37,597 nt of DNA from Sulfolobales archaeon (GTDB taxonomy: Archaea > Thermoproteota > Thermoprotei_A > Sulfolobales > NBVN01). Under the pieces are notes generated by a model, which was given only the letters and a program-made list of their open reading frames with translations, made no database searches and was not told the origin of the DNA. The DNA lies in NCBI GenBank assembly GCA_026419835.1, contig JAOAKQ010000008.1:1-37597 (forward strand), read 5' to 3'. Made by a program: the position numbers and the translations under genes. Position 1 is the first letter of the stretch. Every line of letters starts with the position of its first letter. Shown piece after piece: positions 1 through 8,148 of the stretch.

Positions 1-619
<619 letters not shown>

Positions 620-683
620 AGTCGCGGCCGCAAGACCGCGGAGTGTGCGGTTAGCCTAGCGCGTGGTCCGGGTAGCCTCCGTC

Positions 684-727
684 GGACCTAAATATCTCGG
701 GTTTAGGTCCCCGATTTATTTAGGTCC
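684..727 (-). other. rRNA leader hairpin, GGACCTAAA / TTTAGGTCC repeats
   Basis: Within the 16S leader, GGACCTAAA (684-692) faces TTTAGGTCC (702-710) and forms a perfect 9-bp stem with a 9-nt loop. A second TTTAGGTCC lies at 719-727, so the first arm could pair with either one. This could be a processing signal or an alternative-fold switch in the pre-16S leader. The stem is seen in the sequence; the role is inferred. Confidence 0.55.
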
Positions 728-739
728 CCACGTATCAGC

Positions 740-833
740 GTGAGTATGTAGCCGCAACCGGAGGCGTTCCTTCATTCACGGGGCTCAGCCCCCTGTCCGG
801 TCCAGCCGCCGCCAGGAGGTTGCGGCCACTCAC
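740..833 (-). other. Long hairpin at the 5' end of the 16S precursor
   Basis: GTGAG (740-744) pairs with CTCAC (829-833) and GCCGCAACC (751-759) with GGTTGCGGC (818-826), separated by a small internal loop and capped by a GC-rich region that contains a GGGG-CTGAG-CCCC hairpin. The predicted transcription start (about 828) falls at the base of this hairpin, so the precursor rRNA would begin with it. It is probably an rRNA leader structure, but an independent small RNA cannot be excluded. Confidence 0.6.
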
Positions 834-847
834 TCTCTTAGTAAGGT

Positions 848-858
848 AATTTATAAGC
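848..858 (-). promoter_or_regulatory. Promoter of the 16S rRNA gene (TATA box)
   Basis: Read on the minus strand, the sequence is GCTTATAAATT, a good archaeal TATA box centred near 853. A start 25-27 nt downstream would lie near 828, just before the leader hairpin. No other convincing box lies between here and the 16S gene. Confidence 0.6.
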
Positions 859-922
859 TATTCGCTGGGATAGTTCAAGTAGTTTTCCTTAGTTTTTGTA
901 TTATTTGAATGCAGGTTTTTTT

Positions 923-930
923 GTATAAAT
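923..930 (+). promoter_or_regulatory. TATA box for the dephospho-CoA kinase gene
   Basis: GTATAAAT in an AT-rich stretch predicts transcription from about 955, roughly 40 nt upstream of the proposed CTG start at 997. It is the best plus-strand box between the rRNA promoter and the gene. Confidence 0.4.
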
Positions 931-996
931 TACTCAGCGCGGTACCTGGAGCAACTCTAGTTAATTCTCGGCGTGGAATATACGTGGGGTCTCTGA

Positions 997-1533
997 CTGG
1001 AGTGTCTCAAACTACCGGAAGAACTGAGAGAATCCCTCGGGCGCGGATTTCTAGGTGTTAGAGTGTGCGGGAGTGTGGAGTACGTAACGAGCGAGCTCCT
1101 GAACCTACTACCGGATTGCCGAGCGCTAGTAGCTGTGGGGGACTTCATATGCTCAAAGCTCATAGAATGCGGGTACGTACCTAGAGTGTGCGTAGCTGAT
1201 AGAGTAACTAGGAGAACCCAGCGCCAGCCGGTCCTCGCCGAGAAGTTCGACCGCGTTGCGCACTGCGTGAACCCGCGTTCGCACGTATGTCGAGGTGCTG
1301 TAGAGGAGATACGCAGAGTTATTCGGCTAGCTGAAGAAGAGGGGGTGAGCACTCTCGTGCTAGTAGATGGTGAGGAGGACCTGCTAGCACTTCCGGCTGT
1401 AGCAGAATCACCACCGAACTGGTGCGTCGCCTACGGACTACCCAGCTGCGGTGTTGAGCTAGTCGTAGTTAGCGAGGAGGTCTCCGAAGTGGCGAAGAAA
1501 ATACTCGACCTCTTCGAGAAAGTAGAGCTATAG
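997..1533 (+). CDS. GTP-dependent dephospho-CoA kinase (DUF359), apparent CTG start
   Basis: This is the archaeal DUF359 family, identified as the GTP-dependent dephospho-CoA kinase that makes the last step of coenzyme A synthesis in the cytoplasm. Family signatures are seen in order: VAVGD, then a DRVTRR segment, then LVDGEEDLLALPAV, then YGLPSCGVELV. The first ATG/GTG/TTG in frame is GTG 1063, but the frame stays open to 997 and the extra residues (CLKLPEELRESL) match the expected N-terminal helix of the family, so a start at 1063 would remove conserved sequence. Only CTG 997, just after a TGA, is available as a start; a weak GGGGT lies 7 nt upstream. With this start the protein is 178 aa, normal for the family. 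A sequencing error is the alternative. The 3' end overlaps the convergent protease gene by 65 nt. Confidence 0.8.
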   Translation: MECLKLPEELRESLGRGFLGVRVCGSVEYVTSELLNLLPDCRALVAVGDFICSKLIECGYVPRVCVADRVTRRTQRQPVLAEKFDRVAHCVNPRSHVCRGAVEEIRRVIRLAEEEGVSTLVLVDGEEDLLALPAVAESPPNWCVAYGLPSCGVELVVVSEEVSEVAKKILDLFEKVEL

Positions 1534-3247
1534 CCACCGAGAGAACTAGGACCGCGGCCGCAGCGTAAACCGGCACCAGACCGTACCCAGCAGGTGTGGG
1601 CGCTCTCGTAGCGGAGAGGTAGGTGATGGCGAAACCTAGGGTAGATGCCTTTAGGTAAGCTTCCAGGCAATCGCTGAATCCCCAGCCAGCCTCAGCACAG
1701 CTATCCCCAAACTCGACGAGAGACCTCACCACGGAGCTCTTCGAGAGGTCCGCGTAGACTAGAGCTCTTCCTCGAATAGACTCAACGCGGAGAGAATCGA
1801 CGTAGTACGTGAGGTACAGGAAGAGGTTCAGCTCGTAGAGAACTTTGAGAACGTAGGCTAGGGATAGAGATGGGCTAGACGAGGTGAGTCCTGCTCCCAC
1901 TTGAAGATAGCGCTGCAGTAGGTCTAGGTGGCGCGAGTGGCTCGCGCTCTCAGCGAGCCAGACCCTGAGACTGTCTAGCAGAGCTGAAGTGTAGTTAAAT
2001 AGAAGAAGAACTCTGCGGGACTCTAAATCGCGGCCCGGTTCTTCGAGACCTTCACCACTCAGTAGGTTGAGGGATGCAGCAACGATGTTAGCCGTGAGAA
2101 CGCTTCTAACTAAGCCACGAACAACCCCCACCAAGTCTAAAGCTTCGGATGACTCGTTGAACTCCTCCCACGCATCTAGAAGGTGTAAACAGATCGTTGA
2201 GTAGGCTACGACTCTACCGAATTCGAATCCAGCTATTCTGGAGTAGAAGTGGCAGCTACCCTCCGCTAGCCTCAGCTTCTCTAGAGATAGGTGGACTAGG
2301 TCGGCTAAGCTGGCACTACCCCTCTCAATACGACACAGCCAAGCGGTAGACCGAGCTCTTAGCAGTGCTGACGTAGCGTAGCCTATCGCGCGGACGGTGC
2401 TAGTAGAGTTCTTGAGTAGTTCTAGGTGGATTCCGAGTTCAGAAACAGCGCTCTCACCGCAAACCTCCGCAACCTCCTCTAGAGTCCTCTCTAGGGCTGT
2501 AGTTAGGTAGCTCGCTAACTTCACCAAGACCTCGCTGAGCGGTAGAGCGATATCAGCGGTAGCGTACTTCACCTCGATACCGAGGTGCCTAAGTACTTCG
2601 TCTAAAGCACTAACTCCCACAATCTCTACACCGAGGGTTCTACCGAGTTCAGTTAAGTTCAGAGAGGTTCCACCGAGCTGAGCACCTACTTCAGCGGCTG
2701 GTACGTAAATCTTCCCAGCCACCGCCGATAGGGCGACGATCTTCTCTACGAGATGCCCTACGGGTCCTATACCGCCATCCGGCATTAGAATACCTGTGGC
2801 AGCTACGGGCTTACCGACCTCGACCTCTAGAAGGGCTAGTGCGAAACCCAGACCGATTGCAGCACTAAGAGACGGACCTCTAGCTACTGCCGTAGGCGAT
2901 TTAATGAGTACATAGTAGTTGTAGTCACTGAACCTCCTACCAGCCACGGCTGAAGCTACGAGAGCCGAGATCTTTGTGAAGAGAGCGAGGTCCTCGTCAA
3001 AAACCGGCTCTACGTGCACGAAGACAGCGCCACTTCCGCGCGTAACGGCGAGATCTATCTCCACCGGTACTCCTATAATTTCACCATCCTTCCCCGCGAT
3101 ACCGGCGGAGTATACGGCTATGTCGAAGCAGTTCGACGTAAACCCTAGAGTACCGCAGAGCTCACCGCTGGAGGCGGCTAGCGTATCTACGTGATTGAAT
3201 ACCGGTAGTAGTACCAGCACTAGCAGAAGTACCGAAGCGGTCTTCAA
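1469..3247 (-). CDS. Secreted/membrane-anchored Lon-type (S16) serine protease, COG1750
   Basis: This is a predicted Ser/Lys-dyad protease of the archaeal COG1750 group, related to the Lon protease domain but without an ATPase. TTG 3247 gives a clean signal peptide (MKTASVLLLVLVLLPVF), and a TATA box at 3276-3285 places transcription only a few nt upstream. A longer GTG start at 3316 would put non-hydrophobic residues before the signal and read through that promoter. With the TTG start (592 aa), the catalytic Ser is in GPS at residue 126 and the Lys in HLVEKI at 169; the 43-residue spacing is the same as in Lon. Next come a long helical region without a family I recognise, and a C-terminal membrane segment followed by a basic tail. 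The predicted topology puts the protease outside the membrane. Its target is unknown. Confidence 0.85.
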   Translation of the reverse strand: MKTASVLLLVLVLLPVFNHVDTLAASSGELCGTLGFTSNCFDIAVYSAGIAGKDGEIIGVPVEIDLAVTRGSGAVFVHVEPVFDEDLALFTKISALVASAVAGRRFSDYNYYVLIKSPTAVARGPSLSAAIGLGFALALLEVEVGKPVAATGILMPDGGIGPVGHLVEKIVALSAVAGKIYVPAAEVGAQLGGTSLNLTELGRTLGVEIVGVSALDEVLRHLGIEVKYATADIALPLSEVLVKLASYLTTALERTLEEVAEVCGESAVSELGIHLELLKNSTSTVRAIGYATSALLRARSTAWLCRIERGSASLADLVHLSLEKLRLAEGSCHFYSRIAGFEFGRVVAYSTICLHLLDAWEEFNESSEALDLVGVVRGLVRSVLTANIVAASLNLLSGEGLEEPGRDLESRRVLLLFNYTSALLDSLRVWLAESASHSRHLDLLQRYLQVGAGLTSSSPSLSLAYVLKVLYELNLFLYLTYYVDSLRVESIRGRALVYADLSKSSVVRSLVEFGDSCAEAGWGFSDCLEAYLKASTLGFAITYLSATRAPTPAGYGLVPVYAAAAVLVLSVAIALLSRRGRVFSSPLRRPPR

Positions 3248-3275
3248 CTCCGACCCAACTAAAAGACCTAAGAAG

Positions 3276-3285
3276 CAATATATCC
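3276..3285 (-). promoter_or_regulatory. TATA box of the COG1750 protease gene
   Basis: On the minus strand this reads GGATATATTG. A start about 27 nt downstream lies near 3253, giving an almost leaderless mRNA at TTG 3247. It is the main reason for choosing the short start. Confidence 0.5.
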
Positions 3286-3295
3286 CGGAGGAAAA

Positions 3296-3922
3296 GTGCT
3301 GGTGGTGGTAGAGCACCTAGAAGAGTGTCTCTCACCTTGGTTAGCAAGTGAGTACGGCTACGTAGTTAGGCTCTTCGGTGGGAGAACACTCTTCACTAAC
3401 GTAAAGCAGCCGCAGACTCGGGAAGCTATAGGAAGGCTGGGTGCGCGCACCACGGACCTCAGCGTGGTAGACCTAGTACTAGCTAGCGAGATTAGGAGAC
3501 CCCTAGTCCTAGACCCCAGAGCTCGCGAAGCACTTAAGCCTGAGGACCTAGAGGGAGTAGATGCCGTTGTTATAGGTGGAATCATGGGGGAGCACCCACC
3601 TAGAGGTAGAACCTCCCGGGAGATAACTTCGAAGCTAGCTCGCAGAGCTCTAGCGAGAAACTTAGGTAGGTACCAGCTAACAATAGCTGGCGCAGCGTAC
3701 GTGCTGAAGAAAGTTGCCGAAGGATTCAGACTGGAGTCTCTAGATATAAGATTCGGACTCAAGTTCTCCGTGACCGTAGGAAGCTACAGCGTAACTATAG
3801 AGTTGCCGTACGCCTTCCCGTACGAAAACGGGGAACCCGTACTACCTGAGAACTACCTGAAGGTCGTAGCGGAGAAGTCCTTGATTTACGAATCAAAACC
3901 TATCTGCGCGCAGGAGCTATAG
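3296..3922 (+). CDS. SFM1/DUF431-like SPOUT methyltransferase
   Basis: The protein matches the SAM-dependent SPOUT methyltransferase family COG2428/PF04252, whose yeast member Sfm1 methylates an arginine of ribosomal protein S3. Family landmarks are the N-terminal VVVEHLEECLSPWLASEY, then LFTNV, then LVLDPRA with LKPEDLE, then GGIMGEHPPRGRT and RNLGRYQLTIAGAAYVLKKV. These include the knotted SAM-binding region. Length (208 aa) is typical. GGAGG at 3287-3291 lies 4 nt before GTG 3296; in-frame GTG 3302 is an alternative with more usual spacing. The gene diverges from the COG1750 protease, and the two promoters lie within about 50 nt. The substrate in this organism (protein or RNA) cannot be told from sequence. 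Confidence 0.8.
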   Translation: MLVVVEHLEECLSPWLASEYGYVVRLFGGRTLFTNVKQPQTREAIGRLGARTTDLSVVDLVLASEIRRPLVLDPRAREALKPEDLEGVDAVVIGGIMGEHPPRGRTSREITSKLARRALARNLGRYQLTIAGAAYVLKKVAEGFRLESLDIRFGLKFSVTVGSYSVTIELPYAFPYENGEPVLPENYLKVVAEKSLIYESKPICAQEL

Positions 3923-4861
3923 CTAACGCTGGAGCTTTATAAACTTAAATGCCTGAAGCTCCTTGACCGACCTGTACCAGTCCTTACTAGACGTATCTAC
4001 CTCTAGAATAGCCGCTATGGGGTTGTAGTAGGGCGGCCCGGTCCTACTGAAGACTGTGACAACCCTATTGTTGTGGTTGAATTTGTAGCCTCTAGCGCAA
4101 GGTTCGTGACCTCTAACTACGATTTTCACATCAAAAGTCCTAGTTGCCCACTCAGTCACTGGGCGGCCGAAGAGCATCCCAGCACCTCTCGGAGATTCCT
4201 GAGCTTCCTCATTTATCTCCACGGGGTCGTTCCAGAGCACCTCCACAACAACACTCGGCACCGGCTTCTGGAGAGAACCCTGGACATACTCCCTTATGTT
4301 CTGGGTTTTTCTAAGCGTTGCCGTCGGCAGCCCTCCGTGAAGAGCTAGAAAGTGGTTCTTCAGGTACACCGCTAGGTGGAGGTTTTTAAAGACGTTCTCT
4401 ACGAGGGCTTCGTAGGTCTTCAACCCCTCGCTAATCAAGTAGCGAGATACGAGCTCGTCCGGGAGGTCGTGCGGTGATGGCTCGACAATGTCTACTCCTT
4501 CGTGATTTCCCTTAAGTAGGAACACGGAATCGGGGTGCTCGCTCTTAAGCTCTAGAAGTGCTGTAAGCACCTCTAGCTGACTATCTCCGCGGTCCACGTA
4601 GTCACCTAGAAAGACCAGCCTAAGCTCCCCACTCCGCAGCTGTTCTTCGCTATACATGCCGAGTATCGACCTGAGGTCTTCGAGATTTCCGTGGATGTCT
4701 CCTACGAATACGTACTTCACCTCCTCCTTCAAGATAACAACATCTCCGAACTTTCTAATGGATTCTCGCAGCACTTCTCCGTAGAGCTCCAGTTTAGCTT
4801 TCAGAAACTGAGTAGAGGAGACCACATCGAGAGCTCTATCGATATACCTACTTAACTCCAT
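3923..4861 (-). CDS. PPP-family (PP1/PP2A-like) serine/threonine protein phosphatase
   Basis: This is an archaeal metallophosphoesterase of the PPP family that removes phosphate from proteins. Its metal-binding motifs are all present in order: GDIHGN (54-59), GDYVDRG (86-92), GNHE (118-121), and LHGG with a later RGHEPC segment. The N-terminal 40 or so residues are helical and outside the catalytic core. The start overlaps the end of gatB by 14 nt, so it is probably translated from the gatCAB transcript. Function as a protein phosphatase follows from the family; a physiological link to amidotransferase or translation is only suggested by the operon. Confidence 0.88.
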   Translation of the reverse strand: MELSRYIDRALDVVSSTQFLKAKLELYGEVLRESIRKFGDVVILKEEVKYVFVGDIHGNLEDLRSILGMYSEEQLRSGELRLVFLGDYVDRGDSQLEVLTALLELKSEHPDSVFLLKGNHEGVDIVEPSPHDLPDELVSRYLISEGLKTYEALVENVFKNLHLAVYLKNHFLALHGGLPTATLRKTQNIREYVQGSLQKPVPSVVVEVLWNDPVEINEEAQESPRGAGMLFGRPVTEWATRTFDVKIVVRGHEPCARGYKFNHNNRVVTVFSRTGPPYYNPIAAILEVDTSSKDWYRSVKELQAFKFIKLQR

Positions 4862-6314
4862 ACTCCGCCAGCCTCCTTCTGATTATCTCGTTAACTAATT
4901 TAGGGTCGGCGCGACCTCTGGTCTTCTTCATAACCTGACCCACGAGGAAGTTTACCGCTTTAGGGTCTCTAATAGCGTCTGCGACGGCTTTGGGGTTCTC
5001 TCTAAATACTTCTTCAACTACTCTCTCGATCTCGCTTTCCTCTCCTAGGGTCGTCAGCCCCTTCGAGAGTAGTTCCTCGGGGCTGGTATCCTCTAGCACA
5101 GCTCTCCTCACGTACTCCTTTAGAAGCTTAATGCTCACCAACCCGCTCTCAAAGTACTGAACTAGCTTGCACAGTCTATCCGTACTCAGCCTCGTAATAC
5201 CGCTAGGTACATCTACCCCGGCCTCATCCACCCACCTAAGAAACTCGTTAATTAGTATCGATGAGACTAGCTTCGGGTTTCCGCAAACCCTCGAAGCGTT
5301 CTCGAAGTGGTCGCAGAGCTTCTTATGTAGAACAAGAACTGAAGCCATGTAGTCGCCGATACCGTACTCTCTCGCTATTCTCCTAGCTCTCTGGTCGGGC
5401 AGTTCCGGTAGGGACTTCGCGATTGCTTCAACGAGCTCCCTACCTATAGGTATCGGCGGTAGGTCCGGGTCTGGGAAGTACCTGTACTCACCTTCAAGTT
5501 CCTTAACTCTTGAAGCTACCGTTATCCCTCTCTCCTTGATCCAGTGCCTGGTTTCTCTCTCGACGGTACCCCCGGATTTAACTATATTTAGCTGGCGGGC
5601 TATCTCGTAGTTAAGAGCTTTCTCGAGGTCCTTCGGAGAGCCGATGTTCTTAATCTCAACTCTAGGGCCGCCGGCTACAGATACATTAGCATCAGCTCTC
5701 ATAGCCCCCTCCAGGGAGGTATCGGCTACTTCGAGATGCTCTAGGACCGACCCCAGCTTCTCGAGGAAGACCCTAGCTTCTCGAGGCGTTCTGAGGTCGG
5801 GCTCGGTAACTATCTCTAGAAGAGCTACGCCAGCTCTATTGTAGTCTACTAGCGCGTACCTGCTTCCTAGAACTGACTTCTCCGGGTACGCTATTCTTCC
5901 AGTATCTTCCTCGATGTTTATTCTCCTAATCCTCACAACCTTGCTCGAGCCGTCGACATCTACAGCTACACTACCACCAATTGCTATGGGTGTTAAACCG
6001 TACCTATCGTACTGAGATACCTGGTAGTTCTTCGGTAGGTCTGGGTAAAAGTAGTGCTTTCTAACGAATACCAGCTTATCGGATACCCTACTGTTTAAAG
6101 CTAGTGCTACAGCTATAGCCTTCTCCAGAGCTTTCTTATTGAGAACCGGTAGACTCCCGGGTAGACCTAGGCAGACGGGGCATACGTTAGTATTCGGTGG
6201 ATTGCCCCTGTAGTTACTGGAGCACCTACAGAAGAGCTTAGTTCTTAGGGACGTGACCTGAACGTGAACTTCTAAGCCGATCAGAACCTCGCTATCCACA
6301 CCCTCCACCCTCAA
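4848..6314 (-). CDS. gatB: Asp-tRNA(Asn)/Glu-tRNA(Gln) amidotransferase subunit B
   Basis: GatB binds the mischarged tRNA and, with GatA and GatC, converts Glu-tRNA(Gln) or Asp-tRNA(Asn) to the amidated form. The N-terminal IGLEVHVQV, the zinc-type cysteines (FCRCS...NVCPVCLGLPGSLP), the VRIRRINIEEDTGR kinase-site segment and the C-terminal YqeY/tail region are all visible. Length (488 aa) is normal for bacterial-type GatB rather than the euryarchaeal GatE. The start overlaps gatA by 23 nt, and the end overlaps the phosphatase gene. The presence of GatCAB suggests that this organism makes Asn-tRNA or Gln-tRNA by the indirect route. Confidence 0.96.
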   Translation of the reverse strand: MRVEGVDSEVLIGLEVHVQVTSLRTKLFCRCSSNYRGNPPNTNVCPVCLGLPGSLPVLNKKALEKAIAVALALNSRVSDKLVFVRKHYFYPDLPKNYQVSQYDRYGLTPIAIGGSVAVDVDGSSKVVRIRRINIEEDTGRIAYPEKSVLGSRYALVDYNRAGVALLEIVTEPDLRTPREARVFLEKLGSVLEHLEVADTSLEGAMRADANVSVAGGPRVEIKNIGSPKDLEKALNYEIARQLNIVKSGGTVERETRHWIKERGITVASRVKELEGEYRYFPDPDLPPIPIGRELVEAIAKSLPELPDQRARRIAREYGIGDYMASVLVLHKKLCDHFENASRVCGNPKLVSSILINEFLRWVDEAGVDVPSGITRLSTDRLCKLVQYFESGLVSIKLLKEYVRRAVLEDTSPEELLSKGLTTLGEESEIERVVEEVFRENPKAVADAIRDPKAVNFLVGQVMKKTRGRADPKLVNEIIRRRLAEYGVK

Positions 6315-7746
6315 TGAGTTTAGCTATGTTCAGTAGAGACCCCTCGGAGAGGGGCGGTCCGAAGATCTGTACACCTACTGGTAGACCGTCGATAAAGCCT
6401 CCCGGAACGCTGATAGCCGGCAACCCCGCGAGGTTTATTGGAACGGTGTCTATATCGAGACTATAGAGCTTGATCGGGTCCGTGATGACCTCACTGATCC
6501 TCGGGGGGAGCGTTGGTGATGTTGGTGATATGGCCGCGTCGTAGTCTTTGAAGAGCTTCGTAAATTCTTGGTATATGAGCCTCCTCACTTTAGCAGCCTT
6601 GAGGTAGTACCCCTCGTACAGACCTTCGCTTAGTACGTAGGTTCCGAGAAGTATTCTCCTCTTAACTTCATCACCAAACCCCGCCAGCCTGATCTTCCTA
6701 TAGACATCTACCCACAGCTTACCTTCAACATCCGACCGGATTCCGTATCTAAGCCCATCGAACCTAGCTAGGTTAGAGCTGGCTTCGGCCATGGCGATGA
6801 TGTAGTAGGTGGGGAGGGAGTAGTGGAGTAGAGGCATTTTCCTAAACTCAACGGTAACGTCGTGCTTAGATAGAAGATCTACCACCGAGTTGAAGGTCTT
6901 CAGTATCTTCTCATCTACCCCCTCACTAACCATCTCCTCTATAACGACTATCCTGTACTTCTTCAGAGGACTGCCAACTACGTACTTCTCGAACCCCCCC
7001 ACACCGACCTTCAAACTAGTTGAATCGCGGGGGTCGTGCCCCGATATGACGTCTAGGACCGCAGCTACATCTTCAACACATCTACCTATAGGACCTACCT
7101 GATCTAAGCTACTACCGTAAGCTACTAGCCCATACCTACTGACTAGTCCGTACGTAGGTTTCAGACCGACGGTGCCCGTGTAAGCAGCTGGTAGTCTTAT
7201 GGAACCACCGGTATCGGATGCTAGTGCTACCGTTGCTTCGCAGGCCGCAACAGCTACCGCACTGCCTCCGGAAGACCCTCCCGGTACTCTGCTGAGGTCC
7301 CACGGGTTGAGGGTTGGGTAGAAGGCGCTGTTCTCAGTGGTAGACCCCATGGCGAACTCGTCCATGTTAGTTTTACCTATTACAATACCTCCCGATTCCT
7401 TAATCTTCCGCACCACGGTTGCGTCGTAGGGAGGTACGTAGTCTTCGAGCATCTTAGAACCGCAGGTCGTTCTAATACCTCTAGTACTTATGTTGTCTTT
7501 CACAGCTACTAGAGCTCCTCCTAGAGGTCCCAGCTTTCCACGCTTAACGATGTTTTCCACCTCCCTGATGACATCGCTCATAGGTCTCAAGGTTATGTAG
7601 GCTCTAAGCCTCTCTTCGTACTTCTCTATAACTCTGTAGACCTCCTCTATGTACTTAAAGAGGAAGTCCGGGTCTTCTTCAACTCTCCTTCTCAGAGTTT
7701 TAATAGATATCGAGGAGAGCTGAGTACACTGAGGTGGGAGGGTCAT
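6292..7746 (-). CDS. gatA: Asp-tRNA(Asn)/Glu-tRNA(Gln) amidotransferase subunit A
   Basis: GatA is the glutaminase subunit of the amidotransferase. The amidase-signature Ser-cis-Ser-Lys triad is present: Lys 83 (VAVKDNI), Ser 158 (PGGSSGGS) and Ser 182 (DTGGSIRLPAA). The relative spacing matches that of characterised GatA proteins. Length is 484 aa with an ATG start. The gene lies 4 nt after gatC and overlaps gatB, so the three subunits are translationally coupled. Confidence 0.97.
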   Translation of the reverse strand: MTLPPQCTQLSSISIKTLRRRVEEDPDFLFKYIEEVYRVIEKYEERLRAYITLRPMSDVIREVENIVKRGKLGPLGGALVAVKDNISTRGIRTTCGSKMLEDYVPPYDATVVRKIKESGGIVIGKTNMDEFAMGSTTENSAFYPTLNPWDLSRVPGGSSGGSAVAVAACEATVALASDTGGSIRLPAAYTGTVGLKPTYGLVSRYGLVAYGSSLDQVGPIGRCVEDVAAVLDVISGHDPRDSTSLKVGVGGFEKYVVGSPLKKYRIVVIEEMVSEGVDEKILKTFNSVVDLLSKHDVTVEFRKMPLLHYSLPTYYIIAMAEASSNLARFDGLRYGIRSDVEGKLWVDVYRKIRLAGFGDEVKRRILLGTYVLSEGLYEGYYLKAAKVRRLIYQEFTKLFKDYDAAISPTSPTLPPRISEVITDPIKLYSLDIDTVPINLAGLPAISVPGGFIDGLPVGVQIFGPPLSEGSLLNIAKLIEGGGCG

Positions 7747-7750
7747 GGTC

Positions 7751-8044
7751 TCACAGAGTTTTCGGCGACTTCAAGTAACCACTCTCCAGTCTCTTTCCGC
7801 TAGGATCTAGCTCACCGATCCCCATAGACTCTAGCTCATTATCTTCTCCTACGTTAATCTCCCCAAAGAAAGTAGTGTAGAGAGGTTCCACTTCTTCAGG
7901 TATGTTGAGTTCTGCGATCTTATTGAACATCTCCACGATCTTCTCTAAATCGCGAGCTAGAGACCCGACTCTCGACATGTCCACATCTACGAGTGCCAGC
8001 GTAGATAGGTGCTTAATCGTTTTCTCCCAACCCACTTCACTCAA
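7751..8044 (-). CDS. gatC: Asp-tRNA(Asn)/Glu-tRNA(Gln) amidotransferase subunit C
   Basis: GatC is the small subunit that wraps around GatA and holds the complex together. The sequence shows the usual pattern: a helical N-terminus (HLSTLALVDV, then FNKIAELNIPEEVEP) and a C-terminal tail with LDPSGKRLESGYL. It is 97 aa and leads the operon. The TTG start at 8044 lies only 2-4 nt from the transcription start predicted by the TATA box at 8070-8077, so the mRNA is probably leaderless. Confidence 0.9.
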   Translation of the reverse strand: MSEVGWEKTIKHLSTLALVDVDMSRVGSLARDLEKIVEMFNKIAELNIPEEVEPLYTTFFGEINVGEDNELESMGIGELDPSGKRLESGYLKSPKTL

Positions 8045-8068
8045 CCATCTTAGTGCAGTCTCTACCTA

Positions 8069-8079
8069 GTATTAAATCG
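8069..8079 (-). promoter_or_regulatory. Promoter of the gatCAB-phosphatase operon
   Basis: The minus strand reads CGATTTAATAC. A start 26-27 nt downstream coincides with TTG 8044. It sits back to back with the plus-strand promoter of the disulfide oxidoreductase gene. Confidence 0.5.
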
Positions 8080-8109
8080 AAAACTCTCGCAGCATCGATT
8101 ACGCTCGCG

Positions 8110-8118
8110 CTTATAATC
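8110..8118 (+). promoter_or_regulatory. Promoter of the disulfide oxidoreductase gene
   Basis: CTTATAATC predicts transcription from about 8138-8141. This lies downstream of the first in-frame GTG (8053) and 8-11 nt upstream of GTG 8149, so it decides the start codon in favour of 8149. Confidence 0.5.
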
Positions 8119-8148
8119 CAGTCTGCTACATCAGCTGGGGTAGGTAGC

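Noticed and set aside
8053-8148. N-terminal extension of the disulfide oxidoreductase that looks like a signal peptide
   Set aside because: The gene's TATA box lies inside it, and the protein from GTG 8149 already has the normal PDO length.
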